Of a stretch of 43,846 nucleotides of DNA, positions 41,668-43,846 are shown piece by piece. The notes under the pieces were generated by a model. It was not told the origin of the DNA. It worked only from the letters and a program-made list of their open reading frames with translations, and ran no database searches. The stretch's first letter is position 1; each line of letters opens with the position of its first letter. The DNA is from a bacterium. Its GTDB lineage: Bacteria; Planctomycetota; JADGBV01. A program made the translations under genes and the position numbers. The stretch is taken from NCBI GenBank assembly GCA_023261545.1, contig JAHFOS010000016.1, forward strand, positions 1 through 43,846, given 5' to 3'.

Positions 41668-43371
41668 CTAGCGTCTGAGCTGCGTGAGGTCGTAGGCGTG
41701 GATCTCGGTTGATGCTTTGCTGAACGCCACCAGCACGTGCGCGTCGTCGGCAACGCGCACGTTGCGCTCCATGAGGCCCTCGACCGCGCTCAGCCCCAGG
41801 CGCGTCTTGGTCCTGAACCGCCCAGCGGTGTCCACGAAATAAACGATATCGTCGCTCGCGGAGATGATGCGCCCGACGCCCTCCAGCTCTTCGAGCTTGG
41901 CGCCGCTCTTGATGTCAACGGCGTGGACCGTTCCCGTGAGGTCGCGCTGCCACACACGTTTTTCTCCGACGAAAGGCGCCTCGACGATTTTGCTCTTGCA
42001 GGTGTACTGCCACTCTGGGATACCCGTGTAGCGATTCAATTTATACAGGTTGAAGTCGGTGCTGCCCACGTAGATGGATTCCCCGCGGGTCACCGGGGGA
42101 GCCAGGAAGCTGCCGCGCACACGCAACTCCAGGAGATCGATCTGCTTCTCAAGCTCGCGCGCCTGCAACTCCAGCTTGCGCACCTTGTTTTTATCCACCT
42201 CGCGCTCCTCTTTTTTGGCGTCGTTTTGCTCCTTGGTGATCTCCCCAACGAGGTCTCGCAGCTCTCTTTCCAGGTAAAGCTTGTCCTCGGCGACGCCTTT
42301 GCTGATGAACGCCCACTTGACCTGCCCGTCAAAGCCAAGGGCCGTGAGTTCGCCATTTTCCTGAGCCACCAGCAGGCTTTCATCGTTGCCGTACAACCCG
42401 CCGGCGACCTCCCCGGACATCAGTTTGTTCCAAAGCGGAAAGTTCTTTTCGGGGTCCCAGTTCATGATATGGCGCCGATAGGTGGCGATGAAATAGGACT
42501 CCCCGGTGGCGAACGGCACGGGCAGCACCGCGCTGTCGAGCAGCGAGCGGTGCAGCACCAGGCCAGCCTGCTTATCAATGACGAACAGCCTGCCATCGGC
42601 GACGAACTCGACGGCGCGCTTGGTCTCATGCGGGACGTCCTCGATAAGGGCGGACAGGCGCAGGATCCACACCGTGATGCCGGTCCTGAGCTCAACGCAG
42701 TAGAGATCGCTGTTGCTGAGCTGGAAATACGCCGCCTGCGTCTCCACCGCGCGGCTTTGGGGCACGATGAGCCGCGCCACGATATTTTTGCGCGCCTCGT
42801 CCTCATCGAACCCGGCCAGCAATTTCTTGTCAGGCTGAGCCAGCTCCTTTTCCTTGGGCTTGTCATCTTTCACCTCTTGCCCGCTCAGGAACTGATCGAG
42901 CAGCTCCCCGACTTTCTCCTGGTTTTCACCGCCCGCCTCCTTCTTGCGGCGCACGTACTCCCTTTTCAGCACGTCGAGTTCATTCTGGATGAGCTTTTCG
43001 CGCAATCCCTCGTATTCATCCTTGGTGTAAGGCACCTCCTTGTAGGTGGTGCCAATCCACACCTGCCCCGCAATGGGCACATTGACGTGCAGCCCCCAAA
43101 GCACGGGCAACTCGCGCACATACCCGCGCGCTTCATCGTTGTAGAGCAAGCCCGCTACGGCCTCGCTGCGCGCCGTCGCGGGTGCCGCTTCGCCCCCCGC
43201 GGATTTCTTCGTCCCAGGTTTTCCCTTGTCGGACGACCAGAAGGATTTCTTGGGTTCTCCGGAGGGAGCCTCCTCCTTCTTATGGAAGGGCCACCAAGCG
43301 GAGGCGGCCGTGGCGACGAGCGTCCAAACAAGGAGGATGGACGCGAAGGTGCCGCCGCGCCGGTTTTTCAT
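41668..43371 (-). CDS. Secreted PQQ-type beta-propeller protein with coiled coil
   Basis: The 567-residue protein has a signal peptide (hydrophobic residues about 10-24, ending A-S-A). A lysine/proline-rich region follows to about 60. From about residue 210 there are repeated propeller-like strands, for example S-N-S-D-L-Y-C-V-E-L-R-T-G, D-G-R-L-F-V-I-D-K-Q-A-G, S-I-Y-V-G-S-T-D-F-N-L-Y-K-L-N and G-T-V-H-A-V-D-I-K-S-G-A. A charged coiled coil (E-I-T-K-E-Q-N-D-A-K-K-E-E-R) interrupts them at about 365-420. It resembles PQQ/BamB-like propellers; no enzyme site is seen. ATG 43371 suits the signal peptide. It sits 15 bases before csrA. Confidence 0.65.
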   Translation of the reverse strand: MKNRRGGTFASILLVWTLVATAASAWWPFHKKEEAPSGEPKKSFWSSDKGKPGTKKSAGGEAAPATARSEAVAGLLYNDEARGYVRELPVLWGLHVNVPIAGQVWIGTTYKEVPYTKDEYEGLREKLIQNELDVLKREYVRRKKEAGGENQEKVGELLDQFLSGQEVKDDKPKEKELAQPDKKLLAGFDEDEARKNIVARLIVPQSRAVETQAAYFQLSNSDLYCVELRTGITVWILRLSALIEDVPHETKRAVEFVADGRLFVIDKQAGLVLHRSLLDSAVLPVPFATGESYFIATYRRHIMNWDPEKNFPLWNKLMSGEVAGGLYGNDESLLVAQENGELTALGFDGQVKWAFISKGVAEDKLYLERELRDLVGEITKEQNDAKKEEREVDKNKVRKLELQARELEKQIDLLELRVRGSFLAPPVTRGESIYVGSTDFNLYKLNRYTGIPEWQYTCKSKIVEAPFVGEKRVWQRDLTGTVHAVDIKSGAKLEELEGVGRIISASDDIVYFVDTAGRFRTKTRLGLSAVEGLMERNVRVADDAHVLVAFSKASTEIHAYDLTQLRR

Positions 43372-43427
43372 GGGGCGGATTGTAGTGGGCTCCTGGCCGC
43401 CGCCAACGCCGGGCCCCAAACCGTCTT

Positions 43428-43846
43428 TCAGCGGAATCCCGAAAGATAAGGCAGGCCGCGGGCGCGGCCGTCCGCCTGCTCGGCCCCTTCAAGGAGCTCC
43501 GCCAGCGCGTCCCAGCCGCCACTCAAAAACTGGCGGCGCACGCCCTCCTGAAGTTCAACCGGCTCTTCACGCCCCAGCACCGAAATCGCGCCGCGATCAA
43601 GGTCCAGGGTGAGTTCAAGGCTGGGCGTTTTCGCCACCTGCCGCTGCAGTTCCTGCATGCGTCCCGGGGCAAGCTTGAGGCAGGGAAGGCCCAAGGCCAG
43701 GCAGTTTCCGAAGAAGATCTCCGCGAAAGACTCGCCGACGATGGCCCGGAAGCTCCGGCGCATCAAGGGCTGGGGGGCGTGCTCGCGCGAGGAGCCGCAG
43801 CCGAAATTGCGGTTTACCAGGAGGATGGCGGCGCCCCGGTACTCGG
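43428..43846 (-). CDS. leuD: 3-Isopropylmalate dehydratase small subunit, partial (5' end beyond the window)
   Basis: The frame runs open to the window end, so the N-terminus is missing. The visible 139 residues include N-F-G-C-G-S-S-R-E-H-A-P, the family signature, then R-A-I-V-G-E-S-F-A-E-I-F-F-G-N. This subunit of leucine synthesis, with LeuC, isomerises 2-isopropylmalate to 3-isopropylmalate. It ends 56 bases before the propeller gene. The distinction from the homologous aconitase-type small subunit of homoaconitase cannot be made fully from this part. Confidence 0.92.
   Translation of the reverse strand, partial: EYRGAAILLVNRNFGCGSSREHAPQPLMRRSFRAIVGESFAEIFFGNCLALGLPCLKLAPGRMQELQRQVAKTPSLELTLDLDRGAISVLGREEPVELQEGVRRQFLSGGWDALAELLEGAEQADGRARGLPYLSGFR

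Noticed and set aside
41737-43449. A 570-codon plus-strand frame.
   Set aside because: Antisense to the propeller gene and csrA-linked strand; no family resemblance.
1-43846. CRISPR arrays, insertion sequences, phage integrases or replication origins.
   Set aside because: No regularly spaced repeats, transposase or integrase motifs, or DnaA-box clusters were seen on either strand.

Overview
The window looks like a piece of a GC-rich chromosome from the PVC bacteria, most likely Lentisphaerota or a close relative. This placement is inferred. The evidence is a type II pseudopilin of the F-T-L-x-E-L-L-V-V kind without the usual glycine before the cleavage site, a LamG (jellyroll) secreted protein, AraC regulators beside carbohydrate-type genes, a DUF6259-like TIM-barrel protein next to a phytanoyl-CoA-dioxygenase-like enzyme, and an S10/spc/alpha ribosomal run without rpmD. 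No 16S rRNA or other decisive marker is present.

Region 1 (1-7300) is accessory. It holds a secreted LamG protein, two AraC regulators on the minus strand, one pseudopilin, and a two-gene unit of a PhyH-family dioxygenase and a DUF6259-like protein. The dyad at 4075-4105 lies between the second AraC gene and this unit and could be its operator. Region 2 (7300-7706) has no gene but carries two REP-like palindromes and a possible promoter.

Region 3 (7707-13263) encodes a five-gene membrane complex of the complex I / group 4 hydrogenase superfamily: NuoH/HyfC-like, HyfE-like, HyfF-like antiporter, fused NuoC-NuoD-like large subunit, and a fused ferredoxin/NuoB-like small subunit. The large subunit lacks both pairs of nickel-binding cysteines, so it resembles the 'energy-converting hydrogenase related' (Ehr) group rather than a true hydrogenase. 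The NuoL/HyfB-type pump that usually opens such clusters is absent here. A 17-bp perfect inverted repeat and a G-rich tract lie near the antiporter/large-subunit boundary.

Region 4 (13246-24045) is mixed housekeeping. It contains serine acetyltransferase with a TPR membrane protein, a thioredoxin-fold [2Fe-2S] protein, glutamine synthetase with a clear terminator, tRNA-Glu overlapped by a TlyA/FtsJ-like methyltransferase frame, a secreted Ig-like/TPR protein with a terminator, DNA ligase LigA, a [2Fe-2S] ferredoxin coupled to a MazG-like pyrophosphohydrolase, and GAPDH.

Region 5 (24077-43846) is entirely minus strand. In transcription order it runs leuD (cut by the window end), a PQQ-type propeller lipoprotein-like or secreted protein, csrA, an FtsQ/POTRA-like membrane protein, then S10-L3-L4-L23-L2-S19-L22-S3-L16-L29-S17-L14-L24-L5-S14-S8-L6-L18-S5-L15-SecY-IF1-L36-S13-S11-S4-RpoA-L17, and finally carA and dsbD. 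Many neighbours overlap by 1 or 4 bases, which suggests tight translational coupling. L30, adk and map are missing from their customary places. The zinc (cysteine-bearing) forms of S4, S14 and L36 are present.
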